A DNA stretch of 64,000 bases from NCBI RefSeq assembly GCF_030056705.1, contig NZ_JASHIC010000034.1, positions 28,598-92,597 on the forward strand, given 5' to 3'. Numbering within the stretch: position 1 is the stretch's first letter; each line of letters starts with the position of its first letter. The position numbers and the translations under genes are program-made. Source of the DNA: Flectobacillus longus. GTDB taxonomy: Bacteria; Bacteroidota; Bacteroidia; Cytophagales; Spirosomataceae. The notes under the pieces are model-generated. The model was not told where the DNA came from and made no database searches. It was given only the letters and a program-made list of their open reading frames with translations. This document shows, piece by piece, positions 20,433 to 29,177 of this stretch.

Positions 20433-20463
20433 TGCATCTTACATTTTGTTTTGGTAAACTTTG
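20433..20463 (+). promoter_or_regulatory. Candidate promoter of arginine cluster leader
   Basis: A TTG lies 20 bases before TAAACTTTG, close to the Bacteroidota TTTG/TTG-N19-20-TAnnTTTG pattern though with three rather than two bases between TA and TTTG. Transcription would begin near 20470, leaving a leader of about 300 bases. Confidence 0.4.
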
Positions 20464-20572
20464 CACGATTTTTAGTTTTAATACTTACAAAAAACCAACA
20501 GGTCGTCTTAAATTAGGTAAAAAAAATACTTGAGCTTTCAAGTTCATTTTCACAAAACCTTACAATATCATA

Positions 20573-20650
20573 GTGAAAAATCTTTTTTTACATATCATCG
20601 TTGAACCTACTGCGTTACCACGCAGGCGACCATTCTTTTTTAGGGTTTGA
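20573..20650 (+). CDS. Candidate 25-residue leader peptide with Arg run
   Basis: A GTG-started frame of 25 codons ending PRRRPFFFRV and a TGA, 117 bases before the GNAT start. Three consecutive Arg codons (CGC AGG CGA) and a fourth AGG are codons little used elsewhere in the window. The Arg run lies in the right arm of a hairpin (CTGCGT 20610-20615 with ACGCAG 20620-20625). That combination, at the head of an arginine biosynthesis cluster, suggests ribosome-stalling attenuation. No ATG is available and conservation is untested, so this is a hypothesis. Confidence 0.35.
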   Translation: MKNLFLHIIVEPTALPRRRPFFFRV

Positions 20651-20767
20651 CCCTGACTCTTCCTTTGCTTGCCTATGTGGCAGGTTATCTCATTATCTAG
20701 TTTATTTTCTGTTTTTATCGAATTAACTCCTTGAACCGTAGCAGGTTAACGCTATCGCTATCATTCA

Positions 20768-21487
20768 ATGAATCAATATAAAGTTCAGGTCGCATCCGCT
20801 GAACACTTACATCTGGCTGAGGCTATTTGTCTCGAAATGGAAGAATCCGCTAAAGCACGCGGAACAGGAATCGCTAAGCGTTCTCCACAATATTTACGTG
20901 ATAAAATCAATGAAGGCAAGGCTATCATCGCTATCGATGATAACGGAGAGTTTGTTGGTTTCTGCTATATCGAAACCTGGGAACACGGTAAATTCGTGGC
21001 AAACTCAGGTTTGATTGTAAAACCAGAATGGCGTAAATACGGTGTAGCTAAAGCTGTAAAAGCTAAAGCGTTTGAACTGTCTCGCAGCAAGTATCCTGAT
21101 GCCAAAATCATTGGTATTACTACTTCATTGGCAGTAATGAAAATCAACTCAGAATTGGGTTATGAGCCAACCACCTTCAGCGAACTACCTGTTGACGATG
21201 CCTTCTGGAAAGGTTGTCAATCATGTGTCAACTACGATGTACTTTCACGTACCGATCGCAAGCATTGCTTGTGTACAGGGATGATTTTTGACCCAGAATG
21301 GGAGAAAAAAGCCAAACAGCGTGAATCTGAAGCTTTGGTAACATCAGAGTCGGAGCCAGCACATGGCAATTGGGATTTTTTGAAAGACGTAAAAGTTCTT
21401 GAACGTTTACTCTCTATCAAAGAAAAAATGTTCTTAAAAATGTCCGAAAGAAGTAAGGAGCGTAAATTAAGAAGAGGGATTGCGTAA
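20768..21487 (+). CDS. GNAT acetyltransferase of the arginine cluster (N-acetylglutamate synthase candidate)
   Basis: 239 residues. GNAT fold in the first 150: FVGFCYIETW, then SGLIVKPEWRKYGVAKAVKAKAF with the acetyl-CoA pyrophosphate loop (RKYGVA in place of the usual RxxGxG/A), and VMKINSELGYEP. A cysteine-rich stretch (CQSC, then KHCLCTG, about 156-177) could bind a metal. Placed directly before argG, argC and argD in a genome segment that otherwise shows no argA or argJ, so the simplest reading is acetylation of glutamate as the first arginine step. The C-terminal 40 residues are basic and helical. The role is inferred from position. Confidence 0.8.
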   Translation: MNQYKVQVASAEHLHLAEAICLEMEESAKARGTGIAKRSPQYLRDKINEGKAIIAIDDNGEFVGFCYIETWEHGKFVANSGLIVKPEWRKYGVAKAVKAKAFELSRSKYPDAKIIGITTSLAVMKINSELGYEPTTFSELPVDDAFWKGCQSCVNYDVLSRTDRKHCLCTGMIFDPEWEKKAKQRESEALVTSESEPAHGNWDFLKDVKVLERLLSIKEKMFLKMSERSKERKLRRGIA

Positions 21488-21617
21488 TTGTGCGATTAGG
21501 ATTCAGTATCGTACTTTCGGAAAGACAATTGCCCCAATATTTTAATTGAAGTGTATCTTGATCATATAAACAACCAGAAAGAGAGGTACTGTTAAACCAT
21601 TCTTTCGAAATAAAAAA

Positions 21618-22820
21618 ATGAGTAAACCAAAAGTATTATTAGCATTTTCAGGAGGCCTTGATACCTCTTTTTGCGTGAAATATCTTTCAGAAGACTGTGG
21701 CTATGAAGTACATTCGGCCTTGGTAAACACAGGAGGTTTTTCGGCAGAAGAATTGAAAGACATTGAAGAAAAAGCCTATGGACTGGGCGTGGTATCGCAC
21801 GTAACATTGGATGTAGTTGAGAAATACTACAACGATTGTATCCGCTATATGATATTTGGTAATGTATTGAAAAACAATACTTATCCATTATCAGTATCTG
21901 CTGAACGTGTTTTCCAAGCTACTGCTGTGGCTGAGTATGCTAACCAAATCGGTGCCAAAGCGATTGCTCACGGAAGTACAGGCGCAGGCAACGACCAAGT
22001 ACGTTTTGACGTTGTATTCAGAATTTTATCTCCTGAGGTAGAAATCATCACTCCTATCCGTGACCTTAAATTGTCGCGTGAGGCCGAAATCGAATACCTA
22101 AAAGAAAAAGGTGTTGTAAGAGAATGGCATAAAGCGGCTTACTCAATCAACAAAGGATTGTGGGGAACTTCAGTTGGTGGTAAAGAAACACTTACTTCAA
22201 ATGGATATTTGCCAGAAGAAGCTTGGCCAACTCAAGTAACAAAGTCTGGTGAAGAAACTGTAAAATTACATTTTGAAAAAGGTGAGTTAGCAGGTCTTAA
22301 CGGTGAAAAATTATCGCCAGTTGAAACAATTGTAAAACTCAATGAAATTGCCGCACCGTACGGTGTAGGTCGTGATATCCACGTTGGAGATACAATCATT
22401 GGTATCAAAGGCCGTGTAGGTTTCGAAGCTGCAGCGCCTTTGTTGATTATCAAGGCTCACCATTTGCTTGAAAAACATACATTAACTAAACAACAACTTT
22501 ACTGGAAACAAAACATTGCCGAAATGTACGGTACGATGTTACATGAAGGACAATTCTTGGAACCAGTAATGCGCAACTTCGAAACATTCTTGGCAGATAC
22601 GCAAGATAACGTTTCGGGTACAGTTGAAATTCATTTGGCACCATACCGCTATTTTGTAGTAGGTATCGAATCACAGTACGACCTAATGTCTTCTATATTT
22701 GGCTCTTATGGTGAAATGAACAATGCTTGGACAGGTGATGATGTCCGAGGATTCTCTAAAATTGTGTCGAATCAAACAATGATTCACCGTAAAGTTACAG
22801 ACTTAGCCCAACAGCAATAA
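21618..22820 (+). CDS. argG: Argininosuccinate synthase
   Basis: 400 residues, full length. P-loop LLAFSGGLDTSFCVKYL is the N-type ATP pyrophosphatase motif; HGSTGAGNDQVRFD and the citrulline/aspartate-binding STxxGN-like segments follow. The version matches the Bacteroidota subgroup, with GGFSAEELKDIEEKA after the first strand. Condenses citrulline and aspartate with ATP. Followed after 18 bases by an exceptionally strong terminator-like hairpin although argC comes next. Confidence 0.95.
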   Translation: MSKPKVLLAFSGGLDTSFCVKYLSEDCGYEVHSALVNTGGFSAEELKDIEEKAYGLGVVSHVTLDVVEKYYNDCIRYMIFGNVLKNNTYPLSVSAERVFQATAVAEYANQIGAKAIAHGSTGAGNDQVRFDVVFRILSPEVEIITPIRDLKLSREAEIEYLKEKGVVREWHKAAYSINKGLWGTSVGGKETLTSNGYLPEEAWPTQVTKSGEETVKLHFEKGELAGLNGEKLSPVETIVKLNEIAAPYGVGRDIHVGDTIIGIKGRVGFEAAAPLLIIKAHHLLEKHTLTKQQLYWKQNIAEMYGTMLHEGQFLEPVMRNFETFLADTQDNVSGTVEIHLAPYRYFVVGIESQYDLMSSIFGSYGEMNNAWTGDDVRGFSKIVSNQTMIHRKVTDLAQQQ

Positions 22821-22838
22821 GAATATTTGTTTTACTTC

Positions 22839-22897
22839 ATGCGACAAATTTTCGTGTTTAGCTTGGGCTACACACGAAAATTTGTCGCATTTTTTTA
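22839..22897 (+). terminator. Strong terminator hairpin between argG and argC
   Basis: Perfect 19-bp inverted repeat (22839-22857 with 22872-22890), 14-base loop, then seven Ts (22891-22897). It ends 13 bases before the argC ATG at 22911. The hairpin itself starts with an ATG in frame with argC and is open throughout. Confidence 0.9.
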
Positions 22898-22910
22898 TCA
22901 TATAAAAAAC

Positions 22911-23870
22911 ATGATTAAAGTAGGAATTATCGGTGGTGCAGGATATACAGGTGGAGAGTTACTCAGAATTTTAATCAATCACCCAGAAGTCGAAATTGTC
23001 TTTGTCAATTCAAAATCACAAGCTGGAAAACCTGTTTATGCTACGCACTCAGATTTGTTAGGCGATACAGAGTTGGTTTTTACGGACGAATTACATACTA
23101 ATATTGATGTAGCCTTCCTTTGTTCAGGACACGGCGAGTCGAAAAAGTTTTTGGAAGCAAACCCTGCCTTTAAGGAAATCAGTATTATTGACTTAAGTAC
23201 AGACTATCGTGACCAATCAGAAGGATTTGTGTATGGATTGGCCGAATTACAAAGAGATAAAATCAAAGGTGCCAAGCATATTGCTAACCCTGGCTGTTTT
23301 GCTACTTCTATCGAATTGGCCTTGCTACCATTAGCTTCAGCAGGATTAATTCAAGATGCAATTCATATCTCAGCAGTAACTGGCTCTACGGGTGCAGGAC
23401 AGTCGTTGTCGGCAACAAGTCATTTCTCTTGGCGTAACAACAATATTTCAATTTATAAGGCTTTTACACATCAGCACTTGACAGAAATTGGCATGACGCT
23501 CAATGAACTTCAAGCTGATTTTGATCAGCCTATTAATTTTATTCCATACCGTGGAAACTTTACTAGAGGTATCATGGCAAACGTTTATACAAAGTTTGAA
23601 GGTACTTTAGCAGAAGCGAAAGATTTGTACAAAAAATATTATGCCAATCACCCTTTTACTACAGTAAGCGATGCGGCAATAGATGTAAAACAAGTAGTAA
23701 ATACCAACAAGTGCCTGATTCACTTAGAATTACACAATGGAAATTTACTAATCTCTAGTATTATCGACAACCTTACTAAAGGAGCATCAGGTCAGGCTGT
23801 ACAAAATATGAACCTAATTTTTGGATTACCAGAACGAACTGGTTTGGCGCTAAAAAGTGTTGGTTTCTAA
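22911..23870 (+). CDS. argC: N-acetyl-gamma-glutamyl-phosphate reductase
   Basis: 319 residues from ATG 22911 (MIKVGIIGGAGYTGGELLRIL, the NADP-binding Rossmann start, in two runs). Catalytic Cys is in HIANPGCFATSIEL; later HQHLTEIG and RGNFTRGIMANVYTKF match the family. Reduces N-acetylglutamyl phosphate to the semialdehyde. A 28-codon in-frame extension to 22827 exists but encodes the terminator hairpin and is not part of the usual protein. Because the terminator leaves no room for a promoter, expression of argC depends on read-through or on a promoter inside argG. Confidence 0.94.
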   Translation: MIKVGIIGGAGYTGGELLRILINHPEVEIVFVNSKSQAGKPVYATHSDLLGDTELVFTDELHTNIDVAFLCSGHGESKKFLEANPAFKEISIIDLSTDYRDQSEGFVYGLAELQRDKIKGAKHIANPGCFATSIELALLPLASAGLIQDAIHISAVTGSTGAGQSLSATSHFSWRNNNISIYKAFTHQHLTEIGMTLNELQADFDQPINFIPYRGNFTRGIMANVYTKFEGTLAEAKDLYKKYYANHPFTTVSDAAIDVKQVVNTNKCLIHLELHNGNLLISSIIDNLTKGASGQAVQNMNLIFGLPERTGLALKSVGF

Positions 23871-24042
23871 GAATGTGCTTTGCTCTGACTTAGAAATTCT
23901 GGTGTAGGTTCTATTCAGACTGATTTATATCATCTTTCCAAGTCGAGTGAATGCTTAATTTTGAAGTTGGAGGTTCTTGGCAATTTTTCAGAATTAAATA
24001 ACCTTCTCTTTACCAACAATTTAAACAATCACTCTCTCAAAA

Positions 24043-24888
24043 ATGAAAAAGCTAGTACTATTACTTGGGCTTATTTTACCAACACTGAGCATTGCTCAAG
24101 AAAAACAACCTTATAGTCGCAAAGGGCAAGGATTTGTTTACTGGGGATACAACCGCTCCACTTATACCAAGTCAGATATCACGTTTATTGGTCAAGGCTA
24201 CAACTTTACACTACATGATGTAGTAGCCAAAGATGCTCCCTCTCCTTTAGGACGTGAATATTATGACCCAGCGCTATTTTCGATTCCTCAATTTAATATT
24301 CGAGGAGGATATTTTTTCAGTGATCACTGGGCGGTATCAATCGGTTGGGATCACATGAAATATGTAATGGTCAATGATCAGCAGAGCACTATTACAGGAA
24401 CTATTTCGGCACAGGTATCTAATCCTGCGATTACAGTAAACCCTGCTTATGTGGGCACTTTTGATCATACGCCAATCACAATTAACTCAAAAGATTTTTT
24501 AACTTTTGAGCATACCGATGGTTTCAACTTTGCCAGTGTTGACCTAGACCGCTATGACAGACTCTGGAAGGCAAAAAATGGTGTACAAGGGCTTGATTGG
24601 ATTGTAGGTGGTAGCGTAGGAGCATTTGTTCCTCGAAGTGATGTTCGCTTATTTACCGTAGGCAAAAACAACTACTGGAATGTTGCTGGTTATGGATTTG
24701 CCCTAAAAGCAGGTTTACAGTTTGATATTACCAAACACGTTTTCTTACGCAACGACATCAAAGGAGGTTTTTCTCGTCTAAACAATATCCGAACTACAGG
24801 TCGTGATGGCGATTATGCCAAACAAAGCATTTGGTATTTAGAAGATTATTTTGTTTTAGGCTTCACAATCGGCAAAATGAAGAAGTAA
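24043..24888 (+). CDS. Outer-membrane beta-barrel protein inserted in arginine cluster
   Basis: 281 residues with signal peptide MKKLVLLLGLILPTLSIAQ. The mature part alternates hydrophobic and polar residues with many aromatics (FVYWGYNRSTYTKSD, NIRGGYFFSDHWAVSIGWDHM) and ends in a beta strand with terminal FVLGFTIGKMKK, as expected of an 8-12-strand barrel. No specific function recognised. It splits argC from argD, with 172 bases before it and 101 after, so it probably has its own transcription. Confidence 0.85.
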   Translation: MKKLVLLLGLILPTLSIAQEKQPYSRKGQGFVYWGYNRSTYTKSDITFIGQGYNFTLHDVVAKDAPSPLGREYYDPALFSIPQFNIRGGYFFSDHWAVSIGWDHMKYVMVNDQQSTITGTISAQVSNPAITVNPAYVGTFDHTPITINSKDFLTFEHTDGFNFASVDLDRYDRLWKAKNGVQGLDWIVGGSVGAFVPRSDVRLFTVGKNNYWNVAGYGFALKAGLQFDITKHVFLRNDIKGGFSRLNNIRTTGRDGDYAKQSIWYLEDYFVLGFTIGKMKK

Positions 24889-24900
24889 TTATAAAAGACA

Positions 24901-24927
24901 TAGCTCAGAAATTCGTTTTCTGAGCTA
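24901..24927 (+). terminator. Hairpin after beta-barrel gene
   Basis: TAGCTCAGAAA (24901-24911) pairs with TTTCTGAGCTA (24917-24927). No T-run follows, so termination efficiency is uncertain. Confidence 0.55.
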
Positions 24928-24989
24928 ACGGTTAGTATCTTCTTCTCTTCCTTTTGGGCCATTTTCACTATCTCAAAACTCACAAAGAA

Positions 24990-26111
24990 ATGAATCTATT
25001 CAATGTTTATCCCCTATATGATATTGAGCCTGTAAAAGCAAAAGGCAGTTATTTATGGGATAAAAATGGTCAAGAATATCTTGATTTGTACGGAGGTCAT
25101 GCCGTGATTTCTATTGGTCACTCGCATCCGTACTATGTTGAGAAGCTTACAACTCAATTGAATAATATTGGTTTTTACTCTAATTCAGTAAAAATTCCTA
25201 TTCAAGAAGAATTAGCAACTAAATTAGGTGAACTATCAGGTTACGAAGATTATGCCTTATTCTTGTGTAACTCAGGTGCTGAAGCTAACGAGAATGCTTT
25301 AAAAACGGCATCATTTTTCAATGGTCGTAAAAAAGTAGTAGCATTTACCAAGGCTTTTCACGGACGTACTGCTGGTGCTGTGGCAGTAACCGACAACAAG
25401 GCAATCGTGGCACCAGTAAACTATTCTGAACATGTAACTTTCTTGCCATTTAACGACATTGAAGCTTTAGAGCAAGGTGTAACAGATGAAACTTGTGCCG
25501 TTATCGTAGAAGGTATTCAAGGAGTTGGTGGTATTCAGGTAGCATCAGAAGCATTCTTGAAAGCAGCACGAGCAATTTGCGATAAAACTGGTGCAGCATT
25601 GATTCTTGATTCTGTTCAATGTGGCTATGGTCGTTCGGGCAAATTTTTCTCACATCAATATGCCGATATTCACCCAGACCTTATTACTACAGCCAAAGGA
25701 ATGGGTAACGGATTTCCGATTGGTGGGGTATTAATTTCACCAAAGTTTCAAGCAAAATTCGGGATGTTAGGCACAACATTTGGTGGCAACCATTTGGCAT
25801 GTGCAGCAGCAGTTGCAGTTTTGGACGTGATGAAGCAAGAAAACTTGATTGAGAATGCGTCAAAAATGGGAGATTATTTAATGAGTAATTTACAACAAAT
25901 TCAAGGTATCAAAGAGCTTAGAGGCAGAGGGTTAATGATTGGTATTGAATTTGAGCAACCTGTAGATGAAATCAGAGATACGCTTTTATTCAAACATCAT
26001 ATTTTCTGTGGGTATGCAGGAAAACACACCTTGCGTTTATTACCAAGCTTAGCTTTGGGACAAACCGAGTGTGATAGATTTTTAGAATCGCTTCAAAGCG
26101 TTTTAAAATAA
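24990..26111 (+). CDS. argD: Acetylornithine aminotransferase
   Basis: 373 residues from ATG 24990 (MNLFNVYPLYDIEPVKAKG); the longer frame starts with an unlikely TTG. Class III PLP aminotransferase features: CNSGAEANENALKTASFF, FTKAFHGRTAGAVAVTD, VEGIQGVGGIQV, LDSVQCGYGRSGKFF and the PLP lysine in TTAKGMGNGFPIGGVL. Converts N-acetylglutamate semialdehyde to N-acetylornithine. It is the last arginine gene in the window; argB, argF and argH are elsewhere. Confidence 0.93.
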   Translation: MNLFNVYPLYDIEPVKAKGSYLWDKNGQEYLDLYGGHAVISIGHSHPYYVEKLTTQLNNIGFYSNSVKIPIQEELATKLGELSGYEDYALFLCNSGAEANENALKTASFFNGRKKVVAFTKAFHGRTAGAVAVTDNKAIVAPVNYSEHVTFLPFNDIEALEQGVTDETCAVIVEGIQGVGGIQVASEAFLKAARAICDKTGAALILDSVQCGYGRSGKFFSHQYADIHPDLITTAKGMGNGFPIGGVLISPKFQAKFGMLGTTFGGNHLACAAAVAVLDVMKQENLIENASKMGDYLMSNLQQIQGIKELRGRGLMIGIEFEQPVDEIRDTLLFKHHIFCGYAGKHTLRLLPSLALGQTECDRFLESLQSVLK

Positions 26112-26143
26112 ATATGTGTATTATGGAAGTGAGTAGTATCCAA

Positions 26144-26398
26144 CTACTTGCTTCCTACTTGAACAGGTTTTTCTTCAGAAATAATTTTATCAAAAATATT
26201 CTTCCACATTTTCTCCTCTTTTTGTGATTCACTCACAATCTCACGCTTTGAGTCTTCTTCCCAAACACGCTTAAGTCGTTGATACGTCAGATTATTAATA
26301 ATATTTTCATTCCGCCAGAGTTCTATTTCTTGTTCCTCATCTTTGGAGGCTCGACCTTCAAAGTGTTTGACTAAAAGTATATACTTTACTCTTAACAT
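26144..26398 (-). CDS. Small protein resembling the N-terminal domain of FecR anti-sigma factors
   Basis: 84 residues from the ATG at 26398 (the frame extends to a TTG at 26422). The pattern YILLVKHFEGRASKDEEQEIELW, read in two parts, then NLTYQRLKRVWEED resembles the cytoplasmic anti-sigma helices that open Bacteroidota FecR proteins. It stops before any transmembrane or FecR domain and only 32 bases from the argD stop, so it is either a stand-alone anti-sigma-like protein or the remnant of a lost FecR gene. No sigma factor gene is adjacent. Confidence 0.55.
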   Translation of the reverse strand: MLRVKYILLVKHFEGRASKDEEQEIELWRNENIINNLTYQRLKRVWEEDSKREIVSESQKEEKMWKNIFDKIISEEKPVQVGSK

Positions 26399-26422
26399 GT
26401 GGTGCGGGATAGTCGAAGCCAA

Positions 26423-26957
26423 AAATTAGTTAGAGAGAAATTACCAATTTTTACAACTAGCTATCTTAAGAAGTTTAATAAATAAGTTCTATAAAATAAT
26501 GATACCTGTGTGTAGATGGCGACTACACGATTCATTATAAAAGACTGAAAAACAGTTCAGAAGTAACATTATTAACTAAAATTAATTCATAATTATTTTA
26601 TTATTCTTTAGTTAATCTGACATAAATCAGTATAAATCTTGAAATGCTCCATATTTAGCAAATAAATCAAACAAAACTTTGACAATCAAACGATTAAGTT
26701 TTGTGTATTACATAAGTAAAGCTAGGTATTTTTCTTTTACTTCAGATAGGAAAATTGAATAAAAAAAAGAAAAACTCATCTATCTCTTTTAAGATGCCAT
26801 ACTGCTATTTTGATATTACAAAGTATTATGATTATTTTGCGGTTCTTTTGTGCAGAATATTGTATCTCGTAATTGGTGAAGAATAACTATCCCTTTTTAC
26901 TACCAACCTACGAGTCTCGTTTCACCCATTAAAGCATAACGTTTTAAAGTACTAAAT
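26423..26957. other. AT-rich intergenic region before the foldase gene
   Basis: About 530 bases, no coding potential or strong hairpin seen. Presumably includes promoters for the divergent FecR-like gene and the PpiD-like gene. Confidence 0.4.
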
Positions 26958-29072
26958 ATGGCATTAATTACCAAAATCAGAGAAAAATCGGGAGTTGCAG
27001 CGGCAGCCATTGCTGTGAGTTTAATTCTATTCCTATTAGGGAGCGACATTTTCCAAGGCAAATCTCGCTTCTTCGGTGGGAGTAGTGACGAGGTGGGAGA
27101 AATCGCTGGAGAATCTATCAAATTTCCAGATTTTCAGAAAAAAGTAGAAGAAGCCTCTCAAGCTTACTCCGCTCAAACAGGTCGTGGACCAAGTGAGCAA
27201 GAATTAGCAATGATGCGTGAGCAAGTATGGAACCAATACCTTTTGGATTTCGCTTACGGCAAAGAATATGAAGCGCTAGGACTTTCTGTTTCTCCAGAGG
27301 AATTAGTTGATATGGTTCAAGGTAACAATATCCACCCTTCTGTTAGACAGCAGTTTACAAACCCTCAAACTGGTCAGTTCGACAAAAATTACGTTATTCA
27401 GTTTCTGAAAAACTTAAAGTCTATGCCGGCTGCTCAGCAACAAGCATGGGCTAATTTTGAGAAGTCTTTGGGTCAAGATAGATTGAGATCAAAGTATGAA
27501 AGCTTATTGAGACTTTCGACTTATACAACAAATATTGAAGCTCAAAAAGACTATCAAGCTCAAACGGCTAAAGCTGATGTACAATATTTGTACGTTCCTT
27601 TTTATTCTATTGCTGACTCTACTGTGAAAGTGACAGATAGCCAATTGGAAGAATACTTAGCAAAACACAAGGACTTGTTTAAAGGCGAAAACACACGTTC
27701 TATACAATATGTAACGTTCCCTGTGATTCCTTCAAAGCAAGATACAGCTTCTTTCTACAACGATATCAAGCGTTTGGCGAAGGATTTAGCAGTTGCTAAA
27801 AATGACTCTGCATTTGCCATGATGAACTCAGATGTTAAGACTCCATATTTGGTTTCATTGGCAGAAGTTCCAGCAGCTGTAAAAACACAATTAGGTTCAA
27901 TGATTGCAGGTGGTATCTACGGTCCATTCAAAGAAAACAATGTTTACTCTATCTACAAATATGGTGGTATCCAGAAAGATTCTTTGTTTACAGTACGTGC
28001 TAGTCATATCTTGATTCGTCCAGAAAACACAAGCGATTCGTCAAAAGCAGCAGCTCGTAAACGTGCAGAAGGTATTATGGCGCAAATCAAAGGTGGTGCA
28101 AACTTTGAAGCACTTGCTCGTTTGAATGGTATGGATGGTACTGCTCAGCAAGGTGGTGACTTAGGTTTCTTCAAAAACAACGGTTCAATGGTAAAACCAT
28201 TCGAAAAAGCTGTATTTGGATTTAGCGGAGCAGGTTTGATTCCTGGTTTGATTGAAACAGATTTCGGTTACCATATTGTAAAAGTAACTGAGCCAAAATC
28301 TAATACTCGTTATAAATTAGCGGCTATTAATCGTACTATCGCTCCTAGTCAAGCTACAATGGACGAAGTGTTGCGCAAAGCAGATAACTTTGCTGCTGCC
28401 AATACTAACTCTGAAGCATTTGATGCTGCTGTTAAAAAAGATAAAAGTATCTTGATGCTTCGTGCTGAAAGAATGTTGGAAGGTTCTAGCAATGTAAATA
28501 ACTTAACTAATGCTCGTGACATTGTACGTTGGGCATTCAATGATGATACTAAAGTTGGAACAGTTTCGGATGTATTCCAAAATGACAACCAATATATCGT
28601 TGCTATTTTGACAAATAAAACGTCAAAAGACGAAGTGAAAGTTGCAGACTATCGTGACGAATTAACAGCACGTGTTAGAGCTGAATTGAAAGCTGAACAA
28701 ATTATCAACAAATTAGGTGGTATTTCAGGAAGCTTGGAGCAAGTAGCACAAAAATATGGTGCAGGTGCTTTAGTTGAAACTGCTACTGATATTACTTTGG
28801 CACAAGGCGTATTGTCAAGCGCTGGTGCAGATCCAACTGCATTGGGTAAAGCATTCGGTTTGAAAGTTGGTCAAAAATCAAAGCCATTTAAAGGTGAACA
28901 AGGTGTATTTATCGTTCAATCGGTTAAATCAACTCCTGCACCAGCAATCGCTGACTTGACTATGTATAAAAACTCTGCTCGTATGATGGCTGCTCAAAGA
29001 GCATCGTTCTATATCAACGAAGCAATTAAGGAACATGCGAAAGTTGTAGACAACAGAGCTAGATTCTATTAG
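26958..29072 (+). CDS. PpiD/SurA-type periplasmic peptidyl-prolyl isomerase
   Basis: 704 residues. One N-terminal signal anchor (VAAAAIAVSLILFLLGSDIF, about 13-32), a SurA-N-like chaperone region (LDFAYGKEYEALGLSVSPEEL), then a parvulin domain at about 345-450 with VRASHILIRPEN, GGDLGFFKNNGSMVKPFEKAVFGF (in two parts) and GYHIVKV. This is the PpiD layout: an inner-membrane-anchored foldase next to the Sec translocon. It is followed by its own terminator and then gldG. Confidence 0.93.
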   Translation: MALITKIREKSGVAAAAIAVSLILFLLGSDIFQGKSRFFGGSSDEVGEIAGESIKFPDFQKKVEEASQAYSAQTGRGPSEQELAMMREQVWNQYLLDFAYGKEYEALGLSVSPEELVDMVQGNNIHPSVRQQFTNPQTGQFDKNYVIQFLKNLKSMPAAQQQAWANFEKSLGQDRLRSKYESLLRLSTYTTNIEAQKDYQAQTAKADVQYLYVPFYSIADSTVKVTDSQLEEYLAKHKDLFKGENTRSIQYVTFPVIPSKQDTASFYNDIKRLAKDLAVAKNDSAFAMMNSDVKTPYLVSLAEVPAAVKTQLGSMIAGGIYGPFKENNVYSIYKYGGIQKDSLFTVRASHILIRPENTSDSSKAAARKRAEGIMAQIKGGANFEALARLNGMDGTAQQGGDLGFFKNNGSMVKPFEKAVFGFSGAGLIPGLIETDFGYHIVKVTEPKSNTRYKLAAINRTIAPSQATMDEVLRKADNFAAANTNSEAFDAAVKKDKSILMLRAERMLEGSSNVNNLTNARDIVRWAFNDDTKVGTVSDVFQNDNQYIVAILTNKTSKDEVKVADYRDELTARVRAELKAEQIINKLGGISGSLEQVAQKYGAGALVETATDITLAQGVLSSAGADPTALGKAFGLKVGQKSKPFKGEQGVFIVQSVKSTPAPAIADLTMYKNSARMMAAQRASFYINEAIKEHAKVVDNRARFY

Positions 29073-29097
29073 GATTTTTTCTTTTGAAAATATACTG

Positions 29098-29123
29098 AAA
29101 AGCACCTCAAACGAGGTGCTTTT
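29098..29123 (+). terminator. Terminator after PpiD-like gene
   Basis: AAAAGCACCTC (29098-29108) and GAGGTGCTTTT (29113-29123) pair perfectly over 11 bp around an AAAC loop. Confidence 0.9.
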
Positions 29124-29177
29124 CTTGTTTTATTAGTAGCTTTGCAAGAAAATCGCCTTGGCATCGTTAAGGAAAAT

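Larger units (their letters stand above)
20154..20767. other. Divergent intergenic region and long 5' leader of the arginine cluster
   Basis: 614 bases between aat (-) and the GNAT gene (+). The left 250 bases are AT-rich without visible structure. The right part contains a plausible promoter (20432-20465) and about 300 bases of leader, including a candidate Arg-rich leader peptide (20573-20650) and mutually exclusive short hairpins described separately. Confidence 0.5.

Noticed and set aside
22827..22910. N-terminal extension of ArgC
   Set aside because: The extra codons are the argG-argC terminator hairpin; the Rossmann motif begins right at ATG 22911. The in-frame start is kept only as a regulatory hypothesis.
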